Source: Hevea brasiliensis
Lineage: Eukaryota > Streptophyta > Magnoliopsida > Malpighiales > Euphorbiaceae
NCBI RefSeq assembly: GCF_030052815.1
Contig: NC_079509.1
Coordinates: 41,658,750-41,722,749 of the forward strand
Length of the DNA stretch: 64,000 nucleotides
Reading direction: 5' to 3'
The position numbers were made by a program, and so were the translations under genes. Positions 32,850 to 44,455 of the stretch are shown in pieces. Each line of letters starts with the position of its first letter. Position 1 is the stretch's first letter. A model generated the notes under the pieces. The model was not told where the DNA came from. It saw only the letters and a list, made by a program, of their open reading frames with translations, and did not search any database.

Positions 32850-33825
32850 TTCATCACACTTTCCATGGCTGCCAAATATCAACTCTTTCATAAACTTATC
32901 AATTTCTTTTAATTTCATAAAATTTTCACTCATATCAACTTCCATTCAATGTTTAAAGAAAGAAAAGAGAAGGATTAAGCACTAACCTTTTTGATCAACT
33001 TGTTAGACTAGCTAAAACTCTAAAATTTCTACTTCTCGTGGCTGCCTAGAGCTTTCTTAAGGTGTGGGATAACTTTTTAATGAAGGTGACTTAAGGTTTT
33101 AAGGTGAGAAAAGAGAGGAATTTCAAGCTTAAAGCTTGGAAAAATAGTGGGAGTGCCTTGAGAGGGTTTCGGCCATGGAAGACCAAGGAGGAAGATGACA
33201 AGCTTTTTGAGTCAATTTGTCTCTTATGTAGTCATATTTATCCTATAATAATGTATATTAAATTTTTGTGAAGTAATTTTTGCCTCATGCTTAGGTTATG
33301 CTTAGGTTAGCATGAGGTCATGCTTGCATCAAAATTTTTTATTTCTTTTATTTCTTTTCTTTTCCCATTTCTATACAAAATTTCACAATTTAATTTATTT
33401 ATGTGTTTTAATCTTTCTCTTTTGAATTAATATTTAGGTCAAAATTCAACTCTGGGGTTGAAATGACCAAAATATCATTCGTTATGCTTTCGGATTATTT
33501 TTTGTCTGTACCGATTAACTAATTTTCTTGAATTTTCTTTGGAATTTTAATATCATTTAATCTTCATAAAACCTTCAATTTAATCTAAAATATTTATTCT
33601 ACAGGGTTTCTCGTGAGTCTGGGATCAACAACTGTCTTCGCAGTCGCTTCCCAGTACAGTCACCCATCGCCGTGACTTCGGCTCGTTTAACTCATTTACA
33701 ATTCATTCCTTTTATTTTTCCTAGTTCAAGTGTATTTCCTGACATCCTGGCTATTTGAATAGACGTTAGTCGTCGGAACAGTAGAATATATGGACTACCT
33801 AAAGTGAGGGCATTACATTCAAACT
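32850..33825 (-). mobile_element. Inverted gypsy LTR fragment (TGTAATGCCC type)
   Basis: The right end reads GAGGGCATTACA, which on the minus strand is an LTR start of the TGTAATGCCCTC type, followed by AGGTAGTCC and TCGTCGGAAC-complement blocks. A GGCCATGGAAGACC...GGAAGATGACAAGC block lies at 33171-33215. T1 interior resumes right after it (TTCAAACTGTGTC, compare T2 at about 42117). I find no matching start and no target duplication, so the insertion was accompanied by a deletion of T1 sequence. Confidence 0.65.
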
Positions 33826-35047
33826 GTGTCTCACACCCCAAGGAGATTTTCCAATTCAACTAACATTTGTCCAGTTTTTTAATGTCTCAAAGCTCAAGGC
33901 CTCTTGCAGCCCCTAGCACCCAGATCACCACTAAATCCACTCCTACCTAGCTATGATATCAACCAATATTGCCAGTTTCTCTAAACCTATGGTCATGACA
34001 CTAATCGATGCTTCGACTTAAGCATGAGAACCAAGACCTAATCGATGCCAAAAAGATAGCCAACCCAGAAAACCAACCAAACACTCACACAAACCTTATG
34101 TCTAACTATAATGTTCCACATCCACCAGGTCTTTACATTATTTCCACCACCCCAAATAACCCTGACCAAATTATTGACGTTGTCCAATCCATCCAGAAGC
34201 CCGATGAACCTCAGTCTACAATGGTTGTTAACATTTGAGATAATTCTAGCAATGATGAGGGTCGTTTGGATGTTTGGAATAGTTTTGATAGGAAGGTAGC
34301 TACATTACAAGCAGATGGTCTAGTTCCACCAATGTCTGGTTTTCAGGTTATTGGGATCTATGAAAATTAGATGGATTCAAAAGTGGCTACTATGAGGAAG
34401 GGATGAAGTTTTTTTCCCCTAACATGGGCCTGGGAAAACATATAAATGGCCCGATGGCTTTTCTTGAGATGAAAGGGCGAATCACAAAGTATGGTTTAGG
34501 CTATGATCCAACTGAAGAGGAAAAAGAGCAAAGCCTCCTAAGTTCTTGAAAAAGAGGGCAATTTCCTGGACAAATGATTAGGAGCTACAACATGTGAAAG
34601 ACGTAGAGCAAAAAATCAGCACCACTAATTTAAAGATTGCATGGAAGCCAGCACCTAGAGTTACATTCCTAAGTTTGAGTCTGTCTTTTGTAATGACAAT
34701 AATGCTGATGTTTAAATTTCTTATGTACTTGATACCGATTGTTAGGCAAAGATCAATAACATGACTAGTCTTTTGGTTACTTGTTTGATATTTATCTTAA
34801 TAGGCATACGCATGGCATTCATAACTATTTAGAATCTACTTTTGTTAATGCATTAAAATTGATCTCTATTAATTTGGGCACACTAGAAAACTCTAAAGAA
34901 ATAAAATCAGCAAAAAATCTAACTAAAAAAGAAAGAAATAAATTTATAACTTTATTAACAAAGTACTAAGAAGTGTTTGCCTAGTCTTATAAGGATATGT
35001 CTGGGATTAACTAGAATATAATATAACATAAGATCCCTACAGATCCA
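33826..35047 (+). pseudogene. T1 gag C-terminus and protease region
   Basis: Remnants in several frames. TYGHDTNRCFDL near 33985 is a decayed C-x-H-x3-GH-x4-C segment as in gypsy gag. LIDAKKIANPENQPN follows, then MSGFQVIGIYEN-type sequence near 34332, NMGLGKHINGPMAFLEMKG near 34420-34480 (a glycine-rich GLGK segment typical before the RT in Tat polyproteins), and FDIYLNRHTHGIHNYLES, then KNLTKKERNKFITLLTKY to 34966. Stops and shifts are frequent. It ends at the deletion junction around 35048-35058. Confidence 0.72.
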
Positions 35048-36660
35048 AATATGAGGCCTACATCTGTGGCCTAGAAGCATTGATAGTTGTTAGGGCTAAG
35101 AAAGTAGAGATTATTGAAGGTTCAATACTAGTGGTCTCTTATATTAAAGTTGAATACGAATTGAAGGAAGGAAAATTGAAGCCATACTTGGAGTATGTAG
35201 AGAAATTATTAGGCAATTTTAATAAGGTGACCAAAAAGCACATGCCTCGAGCTTAGAATCAAATGGCTGATTTCCTAGCCACACTAACATCCCTATAGGA
35301 AAAGGGTGATCAAAAGTTGACTCAATCAGTTATCCTAATGAAGAATAGAATTTCATGCTATAAAAGATTAGTAGTAGCACATGTGGACATAGAGGATGAA
35401 GAAAAATAGTATGTAGACATAAGGAGGTATCTGAAAGTGAGGGAATACCTGCAATCATCCAATAAAAGACACAGAGTAACAATTCGTAGATTAGCCGTTC
35501 AGCTTACTTTGGCTGGGGGGCAACTCTACAAAAGACTATTTGAAGGACTTTTTGCTTTTATGTGTAATAAAAAAATAGGTTGAGCAAATAATGGAAAAAG
35601 TACAAGCAAAAATATGTGGCCCTCACATGAATGGAAGGGTTTTAGCTGAGAAAATTCTAAGGTTGGGTTATTATTAGTTTACCATGGAGACTGACTGCGC
35701 TAACTTTGTCAAAAAATGCCATAAATGTCAAATCTATGGGAATATGAAATCATCTACCTCTAAGTGAGCTCTACAGCATGACCTCGCCATGGCCATTTTT
35801 AGTTTAGAGCATAGATATCAAGGAGAAGATTTCTCCCATAGCTTTTAATGGCTATAGATTCATAATCATGGTAATTGACTACTTCGCTAAATGGGTTGAG
35901 GTTGAATCCTTCAAGGTAGTGGGTGCTAAGCAGATGAGCAAGTTTGTATGGAAGAATTTGATCTACCAATTTCAGGTACCTCATGAGATAGTCTCAGATA
36001 ATGGCATGCAATTGAAAGGTGATTTTCTAGAATTAATTGAAGAGTTTAAAATCAAGCATCATAAATCCTCACCATATAGGCCTCAAACTAATGGAGCAAT
36101 TTAAGCAGCAAATAAGAATCTAAAAACTATTTTGAGGAAGATGGTTGAAACCTATAAGGATTCACCTGAGAAACTCTTTATGCTCTTTGGTATTATTACA
36201 CTACTATAAGAACATCCACGGGGCTAACCCTATTCTTTTTGGTATATGAAACTGAAGCAGTGCTACCCATTGAGTTAGGGATTGAATCCTTAAGAGTGAT
36301 GCTTTGAAGTCAAGGTCCTATAAAATGTGTAGCTTTAGAAAAGATATGAGGAATTGGCCTTGATTGATGAAAAGAGAATGAGAGCCTTGTATCATCTATA
36401 GACTTATTAGAGAAAGATAACTTAGGCCTTTAACAAAAAGGTTAGACAAAGAAAAATCAAAGAAGGTGATATGGTTCTGAAAGAGCCTTGGCCCATTACT
36501 TTTGATCTAAGAGGAAAATTCAAGCCAAACTGGAATTGCCCATATATTATCAAGTAGATTTTTCCAAGAGGTGCCATAAGAATATCAAACCTGGATGGAA
36601 AACGAGTCCCAGGAATCAGTTAACCTTGACAGCTCAAAAGGTACTTTGAGTGAGATAGGC
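35048..36660 (+). pseudogene. T1 RNase H fragment and integrase
   Basis: The second RNase H-like segment begins at once after the junction: EACICGLEALIVVRAKKVEII, then SYIKVEYELKEGKLKPYLEY. Integrase: CHKCQIYGN zinc part near 35715, first aspartate in SIDI near 35827, VIDYFAKWVEVESF at 35868 on, second aspartate in VSDNGMQLKGDF near 35995. The glutamate codon after YRPQTNGAI is TAA at 36102-36104. The end, with FDLRGKFKPNWN-like and ISNLDGKRVPG sequence, runs to about 36620. The catalytic glutamate is therefore lost to a nonsense change. No reverse transcriptase motif is found anywhere in T1. Confidence 0.8.
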
Positions 36661-38052
36661 CCATTAGGCTGAAAACTTACAAAGGTCAATCTAGGCAAAA
36701 GTTGGGTTAAAAAATATAGGAAAAAGAAATAACAAAAAATAAATAAATAAAAAAGAGAAGAAAAGAAAATTAGTAAATGCTAGGCTAAAAATTTTAAAGG
36801 ATAGTTTAGGCAAAAAGAGAATGAGAGAAAATCTAGATGGAAAACCTGAAAGGGCCATTCAGCAGGTTATAATCTTATTTGTAGCTTTGAAAGGTTAGAA
36901 ATTTAGCAAAACTAAATGTAAAAGGGGTAATGGTGTACCCAAATTAATAAAAAATGTTTTTATTGCATGAAAATAAATGGATTCTATTTAGTTATAATTG
37001 CAAATGCTTGTGTCTAGAAGGATACTTCAAATAGCTAGGTAGTAGGACTGCAAATTTCAGTTCAATGTTAGTTTTCTTATCATGATAAAATAATCGGTGG
37101 TGAATTCCCTGATAGCAGTTTGATTAAAAAAAAGAAAAGAAAAGAAAAGAAAAAGCTAAATTGAAAACCTGAAAAGGAGATTTAGGGAAAAATAAATCTC
37201 GCTAAGTTGAATACCTGAAAAGGGTAGCTTAGGCAAAAATTAGAGCAAACCCACAAAAATGAAAATCTGAAAAGGTGTTTCAGGCAAAAGTTAGGGCACA
37301 AAAAATAAAACACACAGATGAGAAGAAGCAGAATGAGTTAAGATAAGACATGAGCTTAAAAATAGTTTTAAAATAACAAGCTGTAGTGAGAAAGAAAAAA
37401 GGACTTTAAAGAAAAATCAGAGAGAAATTATATTTTGACCTAGAGGTAGTCTCTTGGTGTGCATTTTTTTAAAAGTTTTGAAAGATTCTTTAACCCTCCA
37501 AAGAGTTTTTCATAATACCACTAGGAAAGCTTTGAAATTTTTAGAAAAATCCCTAGTGACATTCATTCCCATTGAAGTTTTCAAAGATGTCCCCCAATGA
37601 AAATAAGCATGCATACATGAAGCATAGAAAAGCACATAGATTACAAGTAGTTTTGAGATCTAGTTATCTCAGTTTTCAAATCACCTATCAGTTTTTTTAG
37701 TAAGTCCTTAGACTTTGCTTAGGGCACACAACATACTTGTGTAAGGCATAAAAGAACATGCATCAACATGTTACTGTAGGTGTGTAAGGCATAGAAGATC
37801 ATGCATCACCATAGTTTTTAAGTGTTGAACTACGTGTGGGTCTAATTCCTCTTCAAGGATAATGAGAGGGATACATGGGCAGTTTAGGACCACGGTCTTA
37901 AATATGAATCCATAAAATTTCCAATCACATATTAGTTTTTGGTAAGTCTTTAGACTTTATTTAGGGCGCATAATATAATTGTGTAAGGCATAAAAGAACA
38001 CACATCAATATGTTACCTGTAGATGTGTAAGGCATAGAAGATTTTGCATCAC
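36661..38052 (+). other. T1 3' untranslated region, left part
   Basis: Non-coding. It has iterated phrases of the type GAAAACCTGAAAAGG...TTTAGGCAAAAGTTAG at about 36660-37310, each 40-80 bp apart, then the start of the large tandem repeats (units at about 37690 and 37935). The T2 insertion lies at 38052/38053. Confidence 0.7.
37690..38052 (+). repeat. T1 3' tandem repeats (~235-245 bp), left copies
   Basis: The unit landmark GTCCTTAGACTTT...GTGTAAGGCATA recurs at about 37705 and 37950, and continues after T2 at about 49395 and 49630. Each unit includes paired GTGTAAGGCATAGAAGA blocks and a GTGTGGGTCT block. T2 inserted within one unit. Confidence 0.85.
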
Positions 38053-40983
38053 TGTAGACCCTTATTTTGTAATTTATTATGAGTATATGCATTGAGGCTA
38101 TGGGGAACTCGATGATAAAAAAATTGCATGACTGTAAGATGTAATTGGAGGCATGGAGCTGAATTATTAATTCCGTAGTATGATCTTGAAAAACATAATA
38201 ATAATATGTTTTTTTGAAAAATTATTTTAATTAAATTTAAATAAAATTTTATTTTGTTTAAATTGAATATGGGTAATTCTTAAATGGACCTAATTAAGTT
38301 TAATTGGGCCCCATGGGCTTAAGAAACCCTAGTTAGAAATTTTAAATAGAATCCATTTAATTTATTTTCTGAAAATTAAAATAAAAAATATCTTTTTTTC
38401 TCTCTCTCTCCCATACAAACTCTTTCTCCCACTTAGCCCCACTCTCTTTTTCACTCCCTATTGGTGCTGCCCCTTTTTTCCCTTTTCCTATTGGTCTATT
38501 GGTTGAAACACCTAATCCATATCTAAGCTCACTCAAATTCCCCAATTCCAGTTGTTTAAATTATCTTAACCTTATTACCCTAGGATTCCAAACCCTATCA
38601 CACCTCTCTCATAAAACCTTATAAATACCCTATTGGGGGTAGAGAAAAAAAGGAGGAGGGAGAAGAAAAGGAAGAAAAAAAAACAAAAAAAAAAAAAAGG
38701 AGAGGGGAGAAATATTGAAAAAATTCAAAGTTATTTAGAGATATTTTAGAGCTATAGGAAATTTAGAGATATTCAAAACTCTTTTAGTTCTTTCTTTTTT
38801 TTTTCTTTCCTTCAAGAAGATTTTCATGCAAGATTTCTTGAAGGTTGATTTTTGTTGTTTTCTTTTCAAGATCTAAGCCACGTAATACTTAATTCTATAT
38901 TCTTTGTCTTTTAATTTATCTTGCATGTTCATGTGGATCATGTAATAATGTTTAATTTGAGAGGATACACAACTCCACACATATTCAGTTTTCTGGCTCT
39001 CAAGTTTTTATTATTTTTTATTATTTTTTGAATCTGTAAAAATTTAAGTAAAATTATATTCATATTCGTCACAAAATTCTATTCATTTTAGGCTCAAGAA
39101 TCACTGAAAAAACTTTGTATTTTATAAGTTATGGCTGTTTGAATTTAGGGTTCTTGCAAAATCTGATTTGTAGCATACCCAATTTGTGAAGCTCATGTCT
39201 CCCTTGTTTATTAATATTTTTGTATGAATCTAGTATCTAAAATTAATTTCAAAATCTTATGAATCTTTTCTAATTGGTTTCACGTTCATATCTATTGAGG
39301 CTGATGAGTTACGAATTTTACAAAAAAGTAGTGCGATTTTGTAACTTAGAAAAGTTACAATTTGTGTTGACCATTTGGCTAGGGTTTTGTTTGGTTTATA
39401 AATTTTATGATCTTGTATGATGTGTTAGCTGTCGTCTTTAAAGATTTCATGATTTTTAGGCATGTCAAACTATTTTTCAAAAATCAGATTTCTTACTACT
39501 GTCAATTTGCCAGAATTTAGAAATTGTATGTTTATGCATGTTCTTATATTTTCTTGGGTTTCAATTGATACTTGATCTATTTTTCTATATTTTTTTAATT
39601 CAAAAAGTGTTATGAAGTGTTTGAAGTATGATAGAAGAACTGGACCCTTAGGTAGTTGTAATTAATTAGGAATCTTAACCCTTTAGGAGACTAGAGTTAG
39701 AATCCAATGTGAATTGTTATCAGTATTTTCTTATTTTCTTTACGTCCTTTATTTTCTTTAAGTTTTCTTTATTTTTTTTATTACAAAAAAAATTGGTAAG
39801 TAGCCTTAAGGTAAGTACCAAAAAGGCCATTTACGCGGAGCTAAACGGGAGTAAGTCAGGGATATCATTGCCATACTATAAGAGAAGGCCCTTTTTTAAG
39901 GGTAGCTTGCCCCAATGATGACTGCAATTATCAACAAGTAAGTAGCCCTGAATTCCTAAAATAATTGTTGGTATGAAAATATAGTAATAATAGGATTTTT
40001 ATTTGGTAAATTAAAATTAACTTTGTTTTTAATTTAACTGACTTTTGCATGTAATTAATTTAAATAAATACTTGGTACATTAAAATTAATCTTATTTGTA
40101 AATTAAACTAACCTTGGCATATAAAATAAATTTAATTTAATACTTGGTAATTGTAAAATAAATTTGTCTGTTAGAAATCTTTATTAGGTTATGATTATTT
40201 GAGCCTTATGTGATATTAGAATAAATTGTATATCTACATAATTAATTTAGTTTAGTTATCTTTAGGGTAACTTGGTGAAAAATTAATTAATTAGGTTAAA
40301 TAGAAACTTATGGTTATTTGAAATTGAATTTATTTGTAAAATAAATTCTCAATAATAAATTAATTTTTGTCATCTGGTAAATATCATTTAAATAATTAGC
40401 AACCCCATAGATTGGAATTACTTGTGCATGAAAATTATTTGTAAATAACAACCCTTTTGTGAATTACTTGCATGTGTATGATATTGCATTTTTAGGATAA
40501 AGTTTAATAGAGGAATAATAAATAAGACTTCTAGAAACACTAGTAGAGGACTGGTACTCAAATTAACGAGGTTAGACCAGGCATAAGGAGTGCCTAATAC
40601 CTTCCCCTTACGTACCCACTATCCCGAACCTAGACATTGGGCTATGGTAATGACAGTTGTGGAAACTTTGTAAGGAGTAAGATGCCATCCATGACCCTCA
40701 GAAGAAATACTAAATATGTCCTAATTATTACTCGAGTGGCGACTCCTGTCTATCTATGCCTTCGTGGCATAAATCTTTAGTACCGTGGTAGTGTTATGGG
40801 AAGACACTACTTACAAGTAGTTTGATTATGTTAGGATTGTATAAAGTGCATATCTAGGAAATGCCGTCAAAGGTAATGGTACTTAAGTGAGACCATTGTG
40901 ACTCCACTATCTTTCCTGGGTATTACCTGGTGCATTTTATATAATTATAGTGGATACTATTTCGCCTCACGCCCCCTTTTACA
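38053..40983 (+). repeat. T2 5' LTR (2931 bp)
   Basis: Begins TGTAGACCC and ends CCCCCTTTTACA. TATA box TATAAATA at 38620-38627, then an A/G-rich leader. Near its end is the GTGCCTAATACCTTCCCC block at 40589 and an internal TGGCGACTCC at 40737-40746, which repeats the first ten bases of the primer site. Confidence 0.9.
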
Positions 40984-40986
40984 GTT

Positions 40987-41005
40987 TGGCGACTCCACTG
41001 GGGAC
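40987..41005 (+). promoter_or_regulatory. T2 primer binding site
   Basis: TGGCGACTCCACTGGGGAC, three bases after the LTR end. This is the primer-site sequence familiar from Tat/Ogre elements; I have not matched it to a specific tRNA here. Confidence 0.88.
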
Positions 41006-41625
41006 TAAATGGATAGTTACACTAACATGTTTTTATTAGTTTCATATTATTCCTCTGTTAAACTTTTTGCATTGTACTACACTATCACACAATTCACCCT
41101 TACCCCTTTTAGCCCCGCTAGTACTAGCCTAGGAGATCATAGTTCCACTCGAGCTATGATGAATTGGTGAATGCTAGCAACCCATGCCTATGCCTTCGAG
41201 TATATAAAGAAGCCACAACTCCGGCCATTGTGCTTAATGGACAAACTCTCGCATGGGTAACCTTTTTCTGACCTGATGAAGCCCATGAGCCATAGATTTT
41301 AGCCCTAGGTACCCCATAGATTTTATTGCATTGGATTTATAACCTTATTGTTCAAATCATAAGTTTTAGTGGTAATTGAGATGAACCTAGGCCTATGCAT
41401 AAACCCAATGTGTGTATAGGCCCAAGTCCATTTCAAAACCCATATTAAGCAAGAGGATGCTTACTTATGGTTAAACTTTAAGGATATAAATTCTTTGTTT
41501 ATGAGGGAAGGATCATCCTGGATCACCCTTTGTTGGTGTGTCTAGTGTATCGTAGCCTAGGATAGAATTTTTTCCTACCCTGCATGTGAGAGCTGAAGGT
41601 ATAAGTGAGTGAAGATTCAGTTATG

Positions 41626-41668
<43 letters not shown>

Positions 41669-42110
41669 TTTTGATTCAGTCTTTGGTTCGATTTTAGTTC
41701 AGTTTATATGATTTGGTTTTAGTTCAGTTTTGGTTCTATTGGTATGGTTCAGTTTTGGTTCTATTGGTATGGTTCAGTTTTGGTTTTGTAAAGGTAAAGG
41801 CAAAAAAAACAAAAAAAGGTCCATTCATGCATTGCATTCATGTATATAGCATGTTTAGATTAACCCTTAAATCCTAGTTTTTTAAGCAAACATAGCCTCG
41901 AAATATACCAAAGAGACTTTCGATCAGGTCACTTGGGTTAGGGAAGGGAAGAAACTAGTAAGGGTTTCACCTGAACTACTTGGGATAGAAGAAACTATAG
42001 CCATGCTTGATGAAATCTTAAATGCCAAGATGTTTGAGATGGAAGAGAAAATTATGGTCAACTTTGGAAAGAGGACCTAAGGTAGGCCAATTAAGTGACA
42101 ATAAAGTTAT
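41006..42110 (+). other. T2 leader, non-coding, with poly(T) and GGTTCAGTTTT repeats
   Basis: No open frame. It includes a run of 38 T at 41629-41666, and directly after it two to three copies of a GGTTCTATTGGTATGGTTCAG-type phrase of about 30 bp at 41700-41790. The gag N-terminus normally expected here is absent or unrecognisable; a short KLVRVSPELLGIEE-like fragment may lie near 41950-42010. Confidence 0.65.
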
Positions 42111-43353
42111 TAAGGTTCAAATTGTGTCTTGCACCCCAAGGAGATTTTCCTAATTCAACCAATCCTTATCCATAGTTTTCAAGCGTCTTAAAGCTCAAGA
42201 TCTCCTGTAGCTCTTAGCACCCAGATCACCACAAAATCCACACCTTCCTAGCTATGATATCAACCAATATTACCAGTTCCACCAAACCACAGTCGTGACA
42301 CCGATCAATGCTTCCAACTTAAGCATGATGTCTAAGACCTAATTGATGCCAAAAGATAATTGACCTAAGAAACTGGCCAAACACTTGCACCAGCCTTATG
42401 CCTAACCAAATTTTCTACCTCCACTAGGTCCTACATGATCTCCACCACCCTAAAAAAAAATCCTAGCAGAATTATTGACTTTATCCAACCCATTCAAAAG
42501 CCTAATGAACCTCGGTCTATAATGGTTGTTAACATTTGTGATAATTCTAGCTTTGATGACGGCCCTTTGGATGTCTAGACTGATTTTGATGAGGAGGTAG
42601 TTGCATTAAAAGTAGATGGTTCAACTCTACCAATGTTTGGTTTTCAAGTTATTGGGATCTATGAAAATTGGATGGATCTGAAAGTGGCCACTGTAAAGAA
42701 AGGGATAAAGCTTTTTCCTAGCATGGGCTTAGGAAAACGTATAGATAGCCTGGTAACTTTTCTTGAGATAAAGGGGCAAATTAAGAGGTATGGTTTGGGC
42801 TATAAGCCAACTGAAGAGGAAGAAGAGCCAAAGCCTCCTAAGTTCTTGAAAGAGGGGGCAATTACCTAGACATATAATTAGGGGTTACCATATGTGAAAG
42901 AGCTAGAGAAGAAAATCAACACCATTGATCTAAGGCTATATGGAAGCCAAACACCTAAAGATACACTCCTAAGTTTGAGTCTGTCTTTTGCAATGCTCAT
43001 AGTTGTGATACTGATGTTTCCATTTCTGATATGCTTGATGAAGATTTCGAGGCAAAAATTAATAATATGACTAGTCCTTTTGCTTACTTGTTTGATTTTT
43101 ATTCTAATGGGCATATGCATGGCATTCATAATCATTTAGAATCTTTTTCTGTTAATGTATCAAAATCGATCTCTATTAATTTGAGTGCACCAAATAATCC
43201 TAAAGACTTAAGTTAGCTGAAGATTTAACCCAAGAAGAAAGAGATAAATTTATAGCCTTATTAATAAAGTACTAAGAAGAATTTGCCTAGTCTTATAAAG
43301 ATATATTAAGAATTGATCGAGACATAGTACAACACAAAGTCCCTATAAATCTG
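42111..43353 (+). pseudogene. T2 gag C-terminus and protease region
   Basis: Colinear with T1 33826-35047. The best frame, 42633-42866, reads MFGFQVIGIYENWMDLKVA, PSMGLGKRIDSLVTFLEIKG and YGLGYKPTEEEEEPKPPKF. A second at 43031-43214 has NNMTSPFAYLFDFYSNGHMH and GIHNHLESF, then EERDKFIALL-like sequence near 43240. This is the stretch between protease and RT in Tat polyproteins. It ends at the deletion junction near 43354-43363. Confidence 0.75.
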
Positions 43354-44455
43354 AATATGAGGCCTGCATCTGTGGCCTAGAAGCATTATTAGTTGTTAGG
43401 GCAAAAAAAGAAGAGATAATTGGAGATTCGATGCTAGTGGTCTCTTATATTAAAGTTGAATGTGAATTGAAGAAAGGAAAATTGAGGCTATGCATGGGAT
43501 ATATAAAGAAACTATTGGCTAATTTTTGATAAGGTGACCATGAAGCATATGCCTTGAGCTTAGAATCAGATTGCCAATTTCCAAGCCACACTGGTGTCCC
43601 CATAAGAAAAAAGTGATCAAAAATTGACTTAGCTAGTTATCCTAATGAGGAGTAAAATTTCATGCTATGAAGGATTAGTAGTAGCACATGTGGACTTAGA
43701 GGGAGAAGGAAAATGGTATAAAGACATAAGGAGGTCTCTGAAAGTGAGAGAATACTCATAATAAGCCATAAAAGAGATAGAGCAATAATTCATAGATTAG
43801 CCACTCAACTTACTTTAGCTGGGGGGCAATTCTACAAACTCTTATGTGTAATAAAAAAAATAGGTTGAGCAAATAATGAAAGAAGTACATGCAGGAATGT
43901 ATGGTTCCCATATGAATGGAAAGGTTCTAGTTGGGAAAAAATATTTGAAACATATAAGGATTGGCTTGAAAAACTCCTTTATGTTCTTTAAGGTTATCGT
44001 AATACTATAAGGATATCCACGGGGGCAACCCCATTCTCTTTATTGTATGGGACTGAAGTAGTGCTACCCATTGAGTTAGAGGTCAAATCCTTGAGAGTGA
44101 TGCTAGAAGCTAAGATCTTGGAAAATGAATGGACCCAAAAGAGATATGAAGAACTAGCTTTGATTCATGAAAAGAGAATGTGAGCCTTTTAACATATGCA
44201 AGCTTATCAGAGGAAAATAGCCAGGGCCTTTAACAAGAACGTGAAGCCAAAAAAGATCAAAGAGGGAGACATAGTTTTAAAAGAAGCCCGGCCCATCCCT
44301 TTTGATTCAAAAGGAAAGTTTAAGCCAAACTAGGATGGTTCATACATAGTAAAAAAGATCTTGCCAGGAGGTGCTGTAAGAATATCAAACCTGGATGGAA
44401 ATGAATTTCAAGAACCAATCGATTTAGACAAGCTCAAACGATACTTTGTGTGAGA
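43354..44455 (+). pseudogene. T2 RNase H fragment and integrase ends, core deleted
   Basis: RNase H-like: YEACICGLEALLVVRAKKEEI, IGDSMLVVSYIKVECELK (the GDS aspartate kept). A partial integrase N-terminus follows (VHAGMYGSHMNGKVLV, near 43890), joined within a few bases to sequence that in T1 lies after the integrase core (YLKHIRIGLKNSF, near 43945). The end part, IHEKRM...ARAFNKNVKPKKIKEGDIV and ISNLDGNEFQEPIDLDKLKRYFV, closes with TGA at about 44451. The core with the DDE residues is absent, about 490 bp less than T1. Confidence 0.78.
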
